Shown: in pieces, positions 30,565-39,008 of the stretch
Numbering within the stretch: the stretch's first letter is position 1
Layout: each line of letters starts with the position of its first letter
Position numbers and translations under genes: made by a program
Source: Pseudeuparius sepicola
Lineage: Eukaryota; Arthropoda; Insecta; Coleoptera; Anthribidae
DNA length: 64,000 nucleotides
Assembly: GCA_963920635.1 (NCBI GenBank)
Contig: OY987298.1
Span: 42,439,787-42,503,786 of the forward strand
Direction: 5' to 3'
The notes under the pieces: model-generated
Database searches by the model: none
What the model was told of the DNA's origin: nothing
Seen by the model: the letters and a program-made list of their open reading frames with translations, nothing else

Positions 30565-31257
30565 ATGTATACAAGATGCGTATCGAATCACATCAACTAT
30601 CTCTACCAATCGAAAAATCTAGATTTTGCTCGAAGTGAGAAATCTAAACATGGCGTACTCTTACCAAATTCAATTAGAGCAATATTTTGCGGTCCTAGCG
30701 GTTGTGGTAAAACAAACAGTCTGCTTAGTTTAATATTCAACGAGAATGGCTTAAAATTTAAGAACATCTACCTTTACAGTAAATCTCTATACCAACCTAA
30801 ATATCAGTTACTACAAGACGTGCTTAAAGAAGCAAAATGTGTTGGATATTTTCCATTTAGCTCAAACGATGACGTCATTGCACCAACAGAGGCTAGAGAA
30901 AATTCAATTTTTATTTTCGATGATGTGGCTTGTGGGACACAGGAAAAAATTAGAGAATATTACTCCATGGGTCGTCATAAAAATATAGATGCTGCATATC
31001 TCTGCCAGACATATTCAAAAATACCTAAGCAATTAATACGAGACAATTGTAATGTAATCGTTTTGTTTAAACAAGATGAGGTAAACCTTAGACATATTTA
31101 TGAAGAGCACGTATCACCAGACATCTCATACGGTGATTTCAAGAATCTCTGCTCGCTCTGTTGGAATGATAATTTTGGAACTCTAGTTATTGTTAAAGAT
31201 TTCAATATGAATGAGGGACGCTATAGAATAGGTTTTGATAGGTATATAAAGTTATGA
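30565..31257 (+). CDS. A32-like FtsK/HerA-family packaging ATPase (230 aa)
   Basis: Drives genome packaging into the capsid. Walker A is G-P-S-G-C-G-K-T at 43-50 and Walker B S-I-F-I-F-D-D at 114-120. A sensor-like L-C-Q-T-Y-S-K-I-P-K block follows at 146-155, as in Polinton and poxvirus-type A32 ATPases. Length is typical of the family. The TGA overlaps the ATG of the longest form of the next frame (ATGA), but that gene probably starts further on. The next gene's TATA box lies in its last codons. Confidence 0.93.
   Translation: MYTRCVSNHINYLYQSKNLDFARSEKSKHGVLLPNSIRAIFCGPSGCGKTNSLLSLIFNENGLKFKNIYLYSKSLYQPKYQLLQDVLKEAKCVGYFPFSSNDDVIAPTEARENSIFIFDDVACGTQEKIREYYSMGRHKNIDAAYLCQTYSKIPKQLIRDNCNVIVLFKQDEVNLRHIYEEHVSPDISYGDFKNLCSLCWNDNFGTLVIVKDFNMNEGRYRIGFDRYIKL
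31243..31250 (+). promoter_or_regulatory. TATA box inside the ATPase 3' end
   Basis: TATATAAA lies 44 bp before ATG 31287. The predicted start site (~31273) excludes the upstream ATG at 31254. Confidence 0.55.
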
Positions 31258-31286
31258 GAAGCACAATACGCTTATTATTAATCGAG

Positions 31287-32192
31287 ATGTCGATGCAAGA
31301 ACAGATTCAAGAAGCGCAGCGCGCAAAGAAAATCAGTGAACTAGCTCGAACGATTAGAAAAAAATACACCGCCTTAAAAATAGGGAAATTTGATGAGAAT
31401 GAAACTTTACAAAAAATTTTCAAACCTGTGACAAGCTCTCTAGCAAATTTACAAGTTAAGCAAGAATTAAAACCGAAAGTTGAACCAAAAGTTGAACCAA
31501 AAGTTGAATCATTTATGGAAAAGTGGCGCGAGTCGTTGAAAAGTCCAATTGCACTTTTAGGAGAAATGAATGAAACGTTAAATGATGTTGAGAAAGGAAT
31601 TGACAAAGTGTACAGGCATTTTGATACTGTGTATCCTAAAGTATCTATGCCATGTATAACAGACTTTATGGCTAATTCACTTAAAATCGATAGGACATAT
31701 GGTCCTAAGTATGACGAAACTAAATCAGTATGGATGCTAGGAAATAAATATATCGATTTTGAAAAAACGTCTGGTGATATAATCATCAACAATAGCCGAT
31801 TCGCGGGAACTGATGGTCTCTACCAGCTAATTTTCTATAATAATCCAGAAGGTACTGATGATGATTTGAAAAGTTACAGAGATATTTTAAATCTCACTGG
31901 TGCTCATCTTACTTCAAACGGACGATTAAAACATAGCTACAAAAATAAGTATTCTAATATTATTAAACCTCTTATGAAGGGCCCGGTGGCTACCTCCACA
32001 CCTGTAAAGGGTTCTGGCATGCATCTTAAGTATAACACAAAACCTGTGGAATATGTTTACTGGGATGATCCTAATGAACTTGTGGACATGTTAAGGTTAT
32101 TAATAGCATCAAAAGATGCCGGAAATACTTCCCACGAAAACGAAATAACAGCAATAATCAATGAATTGAAAGAAGCAAAAATTATTCTCTAA
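31287..32192 (+). CDS. DUF8207-like Polinton protein (301 aa)
   Basis: Function unknown. The N-terminal half is a charged helical region with a repeat of E-P-K-V (E-P-K-V-E-P-K-V-E) near residues 62-75. The C-terminal half carries the conserved block recently called DUF8207 (name from memory): Y-G-P-K-Y...W-M-L-G-N-K-Y-I-D-F, G-T-D-G-L-Y-Q-L-I-F, Y-R-D-I-L-N-L-T-G-A-H-L, then a basic stretch. The domain is common in arthropod Polintons, and its position beside the ATPase suggests a structural or packaging role. The frame is open from ATG 31254, but the TATA position favours ATG 31287. It is followed by four genes with gaps of only 2-16 bp. Confidence 0.75.
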   Translation: MSMQEQIQEAQRAKKISELARTIRKKYTALKIGKFDENETLQKIFKPVTSSLANLQVKQELKPKVEPKVEPKVESFMEKWRESLKSPIALLGEMNETLNDVEKGIDKVYRHFDTVYPKVSMPCITDFMANSLKIDRTYGPKYDETKSVWMLGNKYIDFEKTSGDIIINNSRFAGTDGLYQLIFYNNPEGTDDDLKSYRDILNLTGAHLTSNGRLKHSYKNKYSNIIKPLMKGPVATSTPVKGSGMHLKYNTKPVEYVYWDDPNELVDMLRLLIASKDAGNTSHENEITAIINELKEAKIIL

Positions 32193-32205
32193 CGTTATTT
32201 ATAAG

Positions 32206-32568
32206 ATGCCTTTAAACAAGTTCGGACGTGTTTCAAGGACTATTCCTTACTCGTTGAATGACGGGGATTATGATTTGAAAACCCGCAGACTGTGCAACGT
32301 TAATTATCCGATTAGCAGCAATGATGTTGTGACAAAGCAATATGTTGACAAACAAATGAATGAGGCATTCAAAACTTTTAACGTCACGCTCGAACAACAT
32401 GATGTTAATATTGAGAGTAGCGTGAAAGACGCTTTGGAGAAAGAGATCGATGAAATAAGAAAATTTGTTAAAATTGTTGAAGAATGTTATTTAAAAATGG
32501 TTGGTGAACAGTCCGGGCCAAATCCCAAATTATTAGACAGATTTGTCCCTATAGATCATTCAAGTTAG
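32206..32568 (+). CDS. Fibre-like protein 1 (120 aa)
   Basis: Begins M-P-L-N-K-F-G-R. The middle has D-Y-D-L-K-T-R-R-L-C-N-V-N-Y-P-I followed by a T-K-Q-Y-V-D motif, the same arrangement (N-V-x-x-P...D-x-x-T-K-x-Y-V-D) that in many phage tail-fibre N-terminal regions joins a beta-repeat to a trimeric shaft. A predicted coiled coil follows (~50-105). It may form a small trimeric vertex fibre or connector. The adjacent gene is a clear paralogue. No TATA box was seen just upstream; the gap to the previous stop is 13 bp. Assignment rests on motif resemblance only. Confidence 0.6.
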   Translation: MPLNKFGRVSRTIPYSLNDGDYDLKTRRLCNVNYPISSNDVVTKQYVDKQMNEAFKTFNVTLEQHDVNIESSVKDALEKEIDEIRKFVKIVEECYLKMVGEQSGPNPKLLDRFVPIDHSS

Positions 32569-32575
32569 TTAAAAG

Positions 32576-32974
32576 ATGTCCTTAAACAAGTTCGGACGTG
32601 CCTCGAAATCAAGGAGCAGGTCTTGCCCACCTGTTTACACATTAAATTTGACTCTAGAAGGAAACTATGATTGTAGCAACCGCAGACTGAGCAACGTTAA
32701 TCACCCGATCGATGAAAGCGATGCCAGCACAAAACAATATGTCGATGAGGGGGTCATTCATACATTACAATATTTTTACACAAATCTTAAACAGCATTCT
32801 GATGAATGCGATCTTCATATTCGCAACACAATGATAGACAATTTCCAAGATAAGATCGATGAATTGAGAGAGTTGGTTAAAACTATGGAAGATTATTATT
32901 TAAAAATAACTGGTAAGAGCATGCAATCCTTACTATCTCTCAGACTTGCAGAGATCCTTGAGGGTGGAGCATAG
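32576..32974 (+). CDS. Fibre-like protein 2 (132 aa), paralogue of the preceding gene
   Basis: Shares the start (M-S-L-N-K-F-G-R), the R-R-L-S-N-V-N-H-P-I and T-K-Q-Y-V-D block and a following helical region with the 120-aa protein, so it is a tandem duplicate that has diverged at both ends. It has a Ser/Arg insertion after the start and a leucine-rich C-terminus. The start follows the previous stop by 7 bp, the stop precedes the integrase ATG by 2 bp. Confidence 0.6.
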   Translation: MSLNKFGRASKSRSRSCPPVYTLNLTLEGNYDCSNRRLSNVNHPIDESDASTKQYVDEGVIHTLQYFYTNLKQHSDECDLHIRNTMIDNFQDKIDELRELVKTMEDYYLKITGKSMQSLLSLRLAEILEGGA

Positions 32975-32976
32975 TC

Positions 32977-33903
32977 ATGCATAGTAAAGAAAAAATTCAA
33001 GTAGTTAAGGAATTACATAAACCAGCGCGAAAAAATTATCCACGTCGTCGAACTATCATTAAAGGTTTAGACGATTTGTGGCAAGCTGATCTTGCGCAGT
33101 TAGATCAGTATGCTAGTCACAATAATGGCTTCAAATTCATACTGGTTGTAATCGATTGCTTCTCTAAATTTGTTTGGTGCAGACCGCTCAAATCCAAGTC
33201 TGCCGAAGATGTTACCAACGCCTTTGCTGATATCCTATCGGGAACTCGAAAGCCTCGCAACCTTCAAACTGATCAGGGCAAAGAGTTTTATAACTCTAGA
33301 TTTCAAAATTTGATGCGAAAATTCAAAATTAGTCATTACAGCACTTTTAGCATCACGAAAGCCGCCATGGCCGAGAGAGTAATACGAACTCTAAAAGAGC
33401 GATTATTTAAGTATTTTAGTCTAAATGGTAAATTTAAATGGGATGATTATTTGCCTACGCTAGTTGCCGAGTATAATAACAGAAAGCATAGAGTGATTCA
33501 GATGAAACCCAACCAAGTTAATAAAAGTAACGAACAATATCTGCTTAAAAAAGTGTATAGTCACGTGAAGATTTTCAGAGGTAGTAAATTGAAGGTTGGA
33601 GATATTGTGAGAATAAGTAAAGTGAAACACGTATTTGCCAAAGGATATATGCCTAGTTGGAGTACAAAATTGTTTAAAATAAGCAAAGTACAAATTACCA
33701 ACCCGCCTACATATCTTCTAGAGGATTTAAATGGAAGTCCTATAAAGGGCGGGTTTTACCGCGAAGAATTGCAAAAAACTGAACATCCCGATGTCTACCT
33801 GGTTGAAAAGATTCTTCGTAGAAAGAGGGGGAAGGTGCTAGTACGATGGTTGGGCTTTGATAAAGACCATGACTCGTGGATCTCTGAGTCAAACGTCGTG
33901 TAG
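32977..33903 (+). CDS. Chromodomain integrase (308 aa)
   Basis: Catalyses insertion of the element, producing 6-bp duplications. The catalytic triad is D38 (W-Q-A-D-L), D99 (Q-T-D-Q-G-K-E-F) and E133 (A-E-R-V-I-R-T-L-K), the D,D-x33-E spacing usual for Polintons. After the core comes a V-G-D-I-V-R-I-S-K SH3-like beta segment and a C-terminal chromodomain (~270-308; L-V-E-K-I-L, V-R-W-L-G-F, D-S-W-I) that probably guides insertion to modified histones. No N-terminal HHCC zinc finger is visible. All catalytic residues are present, so the enzyme could be active. Confidence 0.95.
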   Translation: MHSKEKIQVVKELHKPARKNYPRRRTIIKGLDDLWQADLAQLDQYASHNNGFKFILVVIDCFSKFVWCRPLKSKSAEDVTNAFADILSGTRKPRNLQTDQGKEFYNSRFQNLMRKFKISHYSTFSITKAAMAERVIRTLKERLFKYFSLNGKFKWDDYLPTLVAEYNNRKHRVIQMKPNQVNKSNEQYLLKKVYSHVKIFRGSKLKVGDIVRISKVKHVFAKGYMPSWSTKLFKISKVQITNPPTYLLEDLNGSPIKGGFYREELQKTEHPDVYLVEKILRRKRGKVLVRWLGFDKDHDSWISESNVV

Positions 33904-33919
33904 AGCTTCAAGTGTTAAG

Positions 33920-34552
33920 ATGGTTGACAGCGGCTATGAAACCGATGGTAGCGACCATGAAGAAGTAAACAATGTAAGCGAAGATTCTCTGCTTCTATCA
34001 TCATGCTTCACATTACCTACATATATTATTAATAATGGTTTGAGCATTATGAGATATTTCAAACCCCAAGTTAATATCCGATCAACAGTGCGACGAAATG
34101 TGATTTCGCTGGACTATTTGGAGTGGAAAGAATTAGTGAATAATTTAAACAACTTTACCAACAACCTGGGTACCCCGATGTTCATCAGATTTGACGATAT
34201 ATTGTTAAGAACCATGTTGACTGCAGATGGAAATCAACGAGTGTTGCTTGCAAAAAATGGTGTTAGCCAATGGTTTTCCATAGCAGAGGTTTTCGAGCTA
34301 CTAAATATCGCACCATATGTGACTTTAAGGATGAGCTTTTTGATTAATTTTGAATTGTATGATTTTTACCTTAATTTTTTAGATAAGGTCAATGAATTAT
34401 TAGTACGTAGTAACTATGCCATAAATGTAATGGAAATTGTATTTTTAATGTGCAATGCGGTATGTAGCATGGAAACATATTGCATTTTTGAACTGTACTC
34501 TTATTATAATCAATTTTTGTTAGCAGACTTGTATAGAAGAAGGTTGGAATAA
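33920..34552 (+). CDS. Unknown acidic-N-terminus protein (210 aa)
   Basis: I do not recognise this protein. The N-terminus is acidic with a likely casein-kinase-2 type patch (S-G-Y-E-T-D-G-S-D-H-E-E). The rest is mostly helical and rich in Leu, Asn and Phe, with a hydrophobic C-terminal third containing four cysteines but no convincing transmembrane span. The ATG at 33920 is 16 bp after the integrase stop; a longer frame overlaps the integrase but starts on a non-AUG codon. The TAA stop lies inside an AATAAA. It converges on the CHHC gene. Confidence 0.65.
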   Translation: MVDSGYETDGSDHEEVNNVSEDSLLLSSCFTLPTYIINNGLSIMRYFKPQVNIRSTVRRNVISLDYLEWKELVNNLNNFTNNLGTPMFIRFDDILLRTMLTADGNQRVLLAKNGVSQWFSIAEVFELLNIAPYVTLRMSFLINFELYDFYLNFLDKVNELLVRSNYAINVMEIVFLMCNAVCSMETYCIFELYSYYNQFLLADLYRRRLE

Positions 34553-34608
34553 AGCACTGATTAAAAAATATGACTTTTATTTTACAATATTTTTATTTTA
34601 CAACATTT

Positions 34609-34821
34609 TTATTCCGGGCCAATCCTGGGATTTCTTATGATCATCGACGGCTGATTGTTGATATGTCGGTAATACTCTTCCCAATTGATTTCAGGCACAT
34701 GTCCCAACTGTCGCCGACACTTCACCAGATGACTCTGCAGTCGACTTCTCCGTACCATGTGGCTGGCAATGTAGGGGCAGGGCACCATGTCTGATTCGAT
34801 CTGAATGGTCTGGTTGTACAT
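34609..34821 (-). CDS. CHHC zinc-finger protein, U11-48K/GTSF1 type (70 aa)
   Basis: Residues 15-35 form a single CHHC finger: C15, H21, H31, C35, spacing C-x5-H-x9-H-x3-C, with C-P-Y at the start and H-L-V-K-C-R at the end. This is the spacing and wording of the fingers in U11-48K and in GTSF1/Asterix, where they bind RNA. GTSF1 is a cofactor of Piwi in piRNA silencing. The C-terminal tail (W-E-E-Y-Y-R and N-P-R) is short, whereas cellular GTSF1 has two fingers and a longer tail. It has its own promoter on the minus strand (TATA at 34879-34887) and polyadenylation signals in the 34557-34610 interval. Involvement in RNA silencing is an inference. Confidence 0.85.
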   Translation of the reverse strand: MYNQTIQIESDMVPCPYIASHMVRRSRLQSHLVKCRRQLGHVPEINWEEYYRHINNQPSMIIRNPRIGPE

Positions 34822-34878
34822 GTTGCTGCGAACTCTTGTTACAAGTTTTCAGACTGCAGAATGAGCTCGATGTCTCGG

Positions 34879-34887
34879 TTATATATA
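34879..34887 (-). promoter_or_regulatory. TATA box of the CHHC gene
   Basis: Reads TATATATAA on the minus strand, 66 bp upstream of the ATG at 34821, with a GCAGT initiator-like motif about 32 bp downstream of it. Confidence 0.6.
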
Positions 34888-34959
34888 CAAACTGGGCGGT
34901 GGGACGTCAGGGGTGGGGGGGCTACAAGAGAATGAAACACTATTTGTAAAATATATTTT

Positions 34960-37900
34960 TTATTCATCCACACGTACATCTTTATGACCCCAAGGAAGGG
35001 TTGAAACACTATCAACTAAATATCGCTTATCGTCAAATGGATTTAAACCAATCTTAGATTGACTTATGCTAAAGACGTTATGAGAAAACGATCGTATAGA
35101 TCGTTGATTTACAATTTTCTCTGTCTTATCGAATAAACAATCGAAATAATCTTGATACGTTATCTGCTTCGCTACAACACTACCTCTAACACCTTTGGAT
35201 TTTTTAACACACAAATTTTTTCCTTGAACCTTATAAGTATACATTTTAGATCTAAGTCCAACAAAATGTGTTAAAATACGACCATTTAATTCGTCCTTCA
35301 TCAGTCCTGGCACCTTCTTATTTACAAGCGGAATTCCATATTGATTATCTGCAGGATAGTCACTAGTGTCAAACCGATGAATATGATTCTTAATTACATC
35401 CTCGAACATGTCCTCACAGCGGATTTCGTAAACTAAACTATCAGTATCAGTATATAATAATAAGCAGTTAGTTGGTGAAAATGTTTTCAACCTAAAGTCA
35501 TAGTGAAATTCGTAAACACAGGTTTTTGATATGTCCAGAATAGACATCCCAACGTACAGAGGTTTATCAAACATAATATTTGTCTTATTTAATTCGACAC
35601 TTATTAAATTCTCTTCAAAAATTATCCTATGTCTAAAACGAGGGCTAGAAATTAAATTTTTGGCGCCGTATCTACCCTCCCACGTCCTTAATAATCTCAC
35701 AATCCTATGTTTTCTAACATTTTGCATTGTTTTGCCGTAGATTGCATTATTCATTAGTTTCATTATATTTTTTTCAAAATCTAATGTTGTCACAGTTCTT
35801 AAGTGGGTATTGAGTTGTATATAGGGAGCTAACCAGGTAGACTGCTTAAATTTCAAAACTTTGTGAATTTTTTTCAGAATTAAACCATGTTGTAAAGCTT
35901 GCTTAAGCGCTCTATAATGAATCACATAATTCTTCTTATCATCGAGAGTGGTCATGAGCTTTTTTATTTTGGAACCTGGAGGTTTACGATGTTCAGGTGC
36001 GAAAGGAAGATCTTTATGATGGTCATGAAGATGATCGGGATACGACAAATCCACTTCTAAAATATATCCTTCATCGGCATTGTCAGCAACCTTGGTGACG
36101 TCAGTATCGTTGGAGGCCCACTCAAATCCTCCGTAAGGAAGGGGTTCACACATTGCCCAGCCATAAAGGTTGTTAACGTCCGCATAAAGAATATATTTTG
36201 ATGGCATACTAGCATCATAGTTTGCCATATATTTGTTGTTGGCCTGAGAAAAGCGGTGGCTTACCTGGCTTACCCCACCTCGAATTGCCCTCTCGAAAAA
36301 CATTAAGATGTCACTATCTTGGAAGGTTTCTAATTTACATTTCGTATATCGAAGCATGCAATCCCAACTGAATCCAGGCAAAGTATAGTACCAGGCAGGA
36401 TCTAAACCGTAATTTTGAAGACAAGTCGTTCTAAAGTGTTCAAATATATCTGTGAGTAAGAGCACGTCAGTCTTTAAGTACAGATCTAAATACTCACCCA
36501 AGGTTTTTACACCAAACCTCTCCCAAATTAATTGCGCATGTCCGTAATCCTTCTCGTTAATATTAGTGTCATTTAATTTGTTATAAAAATGTTGAATCGA
36601 TGGTAATGCGGTTTCTTCCAATTTTTCCAGAGAATCGATATAATCATAACAAAAAACCCCTTTCCTAGTTAACAAGTCAAAATTTTCGGAAGACAATCGA
36701 AATTCATTTCTAGTGTTTTCGAAACTATTTAGAGATGATGCGAGTTTGTCGAGAGGAAAGGCCAAGAACTTGAAAGAATCGATGAACCGAAATTTAATAT
36801 TTGTTTCATTATCGAATACTGTAAAGCTTATATATTTTTCATTATTAACAGGAAGTAGGTTGACATGATTCCGTTTGGCAAGTTCTCGTATTATAAAGTG
36901 GCTGTCATACCCACTAAGATTGTGGAAAATGATGGGAACTACAAACGAGTTTTTATAATTTAAGTTGCACGCTTGATGTGCACAACCTCGAAACATCGAT
37001 GACAGGTGACAGTGGTCACGTACAATTATGTCGTTAACATTGAATTTTTTCTCGCAAATGTGACAATTAGGGGTGGCATCTTTAAGACTTATGGCTTCAT
37101 CCATAGGTTCAACAAGATTCAATTTGGATGATATAAACTTAGCAATTTCCTCTATTTGATTGGCAAACCATATCATACAGTCTCCCCCGCGATAAGCTTT
37201 GTAGAAAGAGAGCGAGTTGTCAAAAGAGCACTTGAAATAATAACCGGCACTGAATGCTTCGTGTCTTTGATATTTAACAGTTTTTAGGCTAGCATCAGAA
37301 TCTCCGCAGGGTTTTAGCATTGCTTCAAAGTCAGCATACAGGGTGAATGGGGTGCGTTCTTTATTAACAAAATTTTTAAATTCGATAAACTTCTCTTTGG
37401 GAAACTCGATTTTACAATTATTTATTTGCTCGCAATAAACTGTATGCTCTTCTAACTTATGTTGCGATGAAAAGTAATTTAAACATCTCTCGCATATAAA
37501 TTTTCTACCGTTATGTTTACTAGACTGTTTCGAAATCAGTCTAGATAAATCTTTAATCCAACAATAATGGTATTTTATATCAACGTGCGCATCGTCGACA
37601 GACGGTGCTTCAAAGTCGCTAGTTTTCAAAAAATAATGACTTTGAATTAGAAGTAAATTCACATGTCTATCCATTTTATTTTTAGTTAGTCGAGCTGGAG
37701 AGGTGATAAATTGACGTGGAGTCTCACTTACCAACTCCAAAATATACACATTTATAGAAATTTCATTTAATTTTTCGAATTTCGATATTTGAGATAATTG
37801 CATTGGTAGGTCTATATCATCTAATTTAAATTTCAGCCTGTAGTGAGGATATGAATTAACCCGATCAATATGCTTTTGAGAGGGGTAAAGAGCGGCAATA

Positions 37901-38697
37901 ACACTCCAAAAGAAGCATGCTTCATCACTATTTTTTACATTGACACATGCTTGTTTTTTGGAAATTTCAACGGGGAGTGGCAGATATGAAGCACCGTTTC
38001 CTATCTCAACTTTATTTATACTGATGACTAAACTCAAAATTTTGCGTAACGCCCACCCCGATCCATTGTCATGAAAATCTTCAAGCTTCTTTATAATCCT
38101 ATCCTTTATATTATCTGTAAACCACAACTTTAAATCACTCCCCTGGTCAATTATAGCATTTTTTGTGTTGAAGCATTTGTTGTCACTTATGACTGTATCT
38201 TGAGACATTTTAACAAATTCACCATTAAAAACCGCATTTACCTTAACAATGTGAAAAGCATTTAAAGTTCTAGTTATGCGACTCTTAAAAAGAATAAATG
38301 CATCGTCAAAAAACTGGAATAAATCGATGTGCCTCATATTTACTATAACACCTGTGCGAAGACGACTCTGGAACGCTGCTTGAACGTCCACCCATTTGAC
38401 TCGATGACTTCTATTGAGGTGTTGCTTACCAGATCCAGTTTTGCATAATGTTTTGAAGTATAATTGAAGTCTTTTGAGATGTTGCAGATTGGCATGCAAC
38501 TTTGACAAAGTGCCTTGGTGAAAATGACATCGGAGTGGTGAGGAATGCTGTCTCACCGACAATTGCAACTTTTGCTGCCAACGTTGTAATACTTGTGGAA
38601 GTGTAGGTCTGTCACTTTCATTAAGTATGTTAAACACCTTCTCATATGCCTTTACAGTTTTGTCGCTCTCTGTAGCTATTTCATTACCATCGATCAT
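34960..38697 (-). CDS. Protein-primed DNA polymerase B (1245 aa)
   Basis: Replicates the linear element from its ends. The N-terminal half contains a region (~255-290) with C261 in A-C-F-F-W-S-V-I-A, similar to OTU-like domains seen in Polinton polymerases (tentative), and a zinc finger-like C-E-R-C...H...C (~405-430). Exonuclease motifs follow: Exo I Y-A-D-F-E with D456, Exo II S-G-Y-D-S-H-F-I-I-R, Exo III Y-L-K-T-D-V-L-L-L. A C-H-I-C...D-H-C-H...C-N-L-N-Y zinc cluster is inserted between Exo I and II. Polymerase motifs are A (D840-V-N-N-L-Y-G-W), B (K980...N-N-A-I-Y-G-K) and C (Y-T-D-T-D-S at ~1081). All catalytic residues are intact. The TAA stop is part of an AATAAA. TATATAGG on the minus strand at 38747-38754 serves as promoter. 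Confidence 0.96.
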   Translation of the reverse strand: MIDGNEIATESDKTVKAYEKVFNILNESDRPTLPQVLQRWQQKLQLSVRQHSSPLRCHFHQGTLSKLHANLQHLKRLQLYFKTLCKTGSGKQHLNRSHRVKWVDVQAAFQSRLRTGVIVNMRHIDLFQFFDDAFILFKSRITRTLNAFHIVKVNAVFNGEFVKMSQDTVISDNKCFNTKNAIIDQGSDLKLWFTDNIKDRIIKKLEDFHDNGSGWALRKILSLVISINKVEIGNGASYLPLPVEISKKQACVNVKNSDEACFFWSVIAALYPSQKHIDRVNSYPHYRLKFKLDDIDLPMQLSQISKFEKLNEISINVYILELVSETPRQFITSPARLTKNKMDRHVNLLLIQSHYFLKTSDFEAPSVDDAHVDIKYHYCWIKDLSRLISKQSSKHNGRKFICERCLNYFSSQHKLEEHTVYCEQINNCKIEFPKEKFIEFKNFVNKERTPFTLYADFEAMLKPCGDSDASLKTVKYQRHEAFSAGYYFKCSFDNSLSFYKAYRGGDCMIWFANQIEEIAKFISSKLNLVEPMDEAISLKDATPNCHICEKKFNVNDIIVRDHCHLSSMFRGCAHQACNLNYKNSFVVPIIFHNLSGYDSHFIIRELAKRNHVNLLPVNNEKYISFTVFDNETNIKFRFIDSFKFLAFPLDKLASSLNSFENTRNEFRLSSENFDLLTRKGVFCYDYIDSLEKLEETALPSIQHFYNKLNDTNINEKDYGHAQLIWERFGVKTLGEYLDLYLKTDVLLLTDIFEHFRTTCLQNYGLDPAWYYTLPGFSWDCMLRYTKCKLETFQDSDILMFFERAIRGGVSQVSHRFSQANNKYMANYDASMPSKYILYADVNNLYGWAMCEPLPYGGFEWASNDTDVTKVADNADEGYILEVDLSYPDHLHDHHKDLPFAPEHRKPPGSKIKKLMTTLDDKKNYVIHYRALKQALQHGLILKKIHKVLKFKQSTWLAPYIQLNTHLRTVTTLDFEKNIMKLMNNAIYGKTMQNVRKHRIVRLLRTWEGRYGAKNLISSPRFRHRIIFEENLISVELNKTNIMFDKPLYVGMSILDISKTCVYEFHYDFRLKTFSPTNCLLLYTDTDSLVYEIRCEDMFEDVIKNHIHRFDTSDYPADNQYGIPLVNKKVPGLMKDELNGRILTHFVGLRSKMYTYKVQGKNLCVKKSKGVRGSVVAKQITYQDYFDCLFDKTEKIVNQRSIRSFSHNVFSISQSKIGLNPFDDKRYLVDSVSTLPWGHKDVRVDE

Positions 38698-38746
38698 CTT
38701 CGAAGCAATGAGTAGAGCAGTGTGCTAGAAATAGGCAGAGTTCCTA

Positions 38747-38754
38747 CCTATATA
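38747..38754 (-). promoter_or_regulatory. TATA box of the polymerase gene
   Basis: TATATAGG on the minus strand, 57 bp upstream of the ATG; same wording as the TATA box of the TIR gene, which may mean shared (early) timing. Confidence 0.55.
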
Positions 38755-39008
38755 GGGTAAGAGCGTCGAAGGATGGTCCCCTCTCCAAAATTTTAGTATG
38801 AAAACAGGATCTGAGAAAAGGTTTTTTTTTTGCTCCCTTTTTTATTTTAACATTTTACCATTTTCTACAAACATTAATTTCACGAAGCACGTCTTTCCTG
38901 CAGCGGGAAAGTTTTTAAATTGACTTTTTTTCATAATCATTCTTTTCTGCTGGAAATGAAACAGCATAATAACTTTACATTTTTATTTACATTTTCACAA
39001 AAACTAAA

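Noticed and set aside
31254..31286. Earlier ATG for the DUF8207-like gene in an ATGA overlap
   Set aside because: Lies upstream of the start site predicted from the TATA box; kept as an alternative only.
31307..31792. 161-codon minus-strand ORF opposite the DUF8207-like gene
   Set aside because: Antisense shadow without any motif.
33857..33919. N-terminal extension of the 33920 gene
   Set aside because: Begins on a non-AUG codon inside the integrase; a good ATG exists after the integrase stop.
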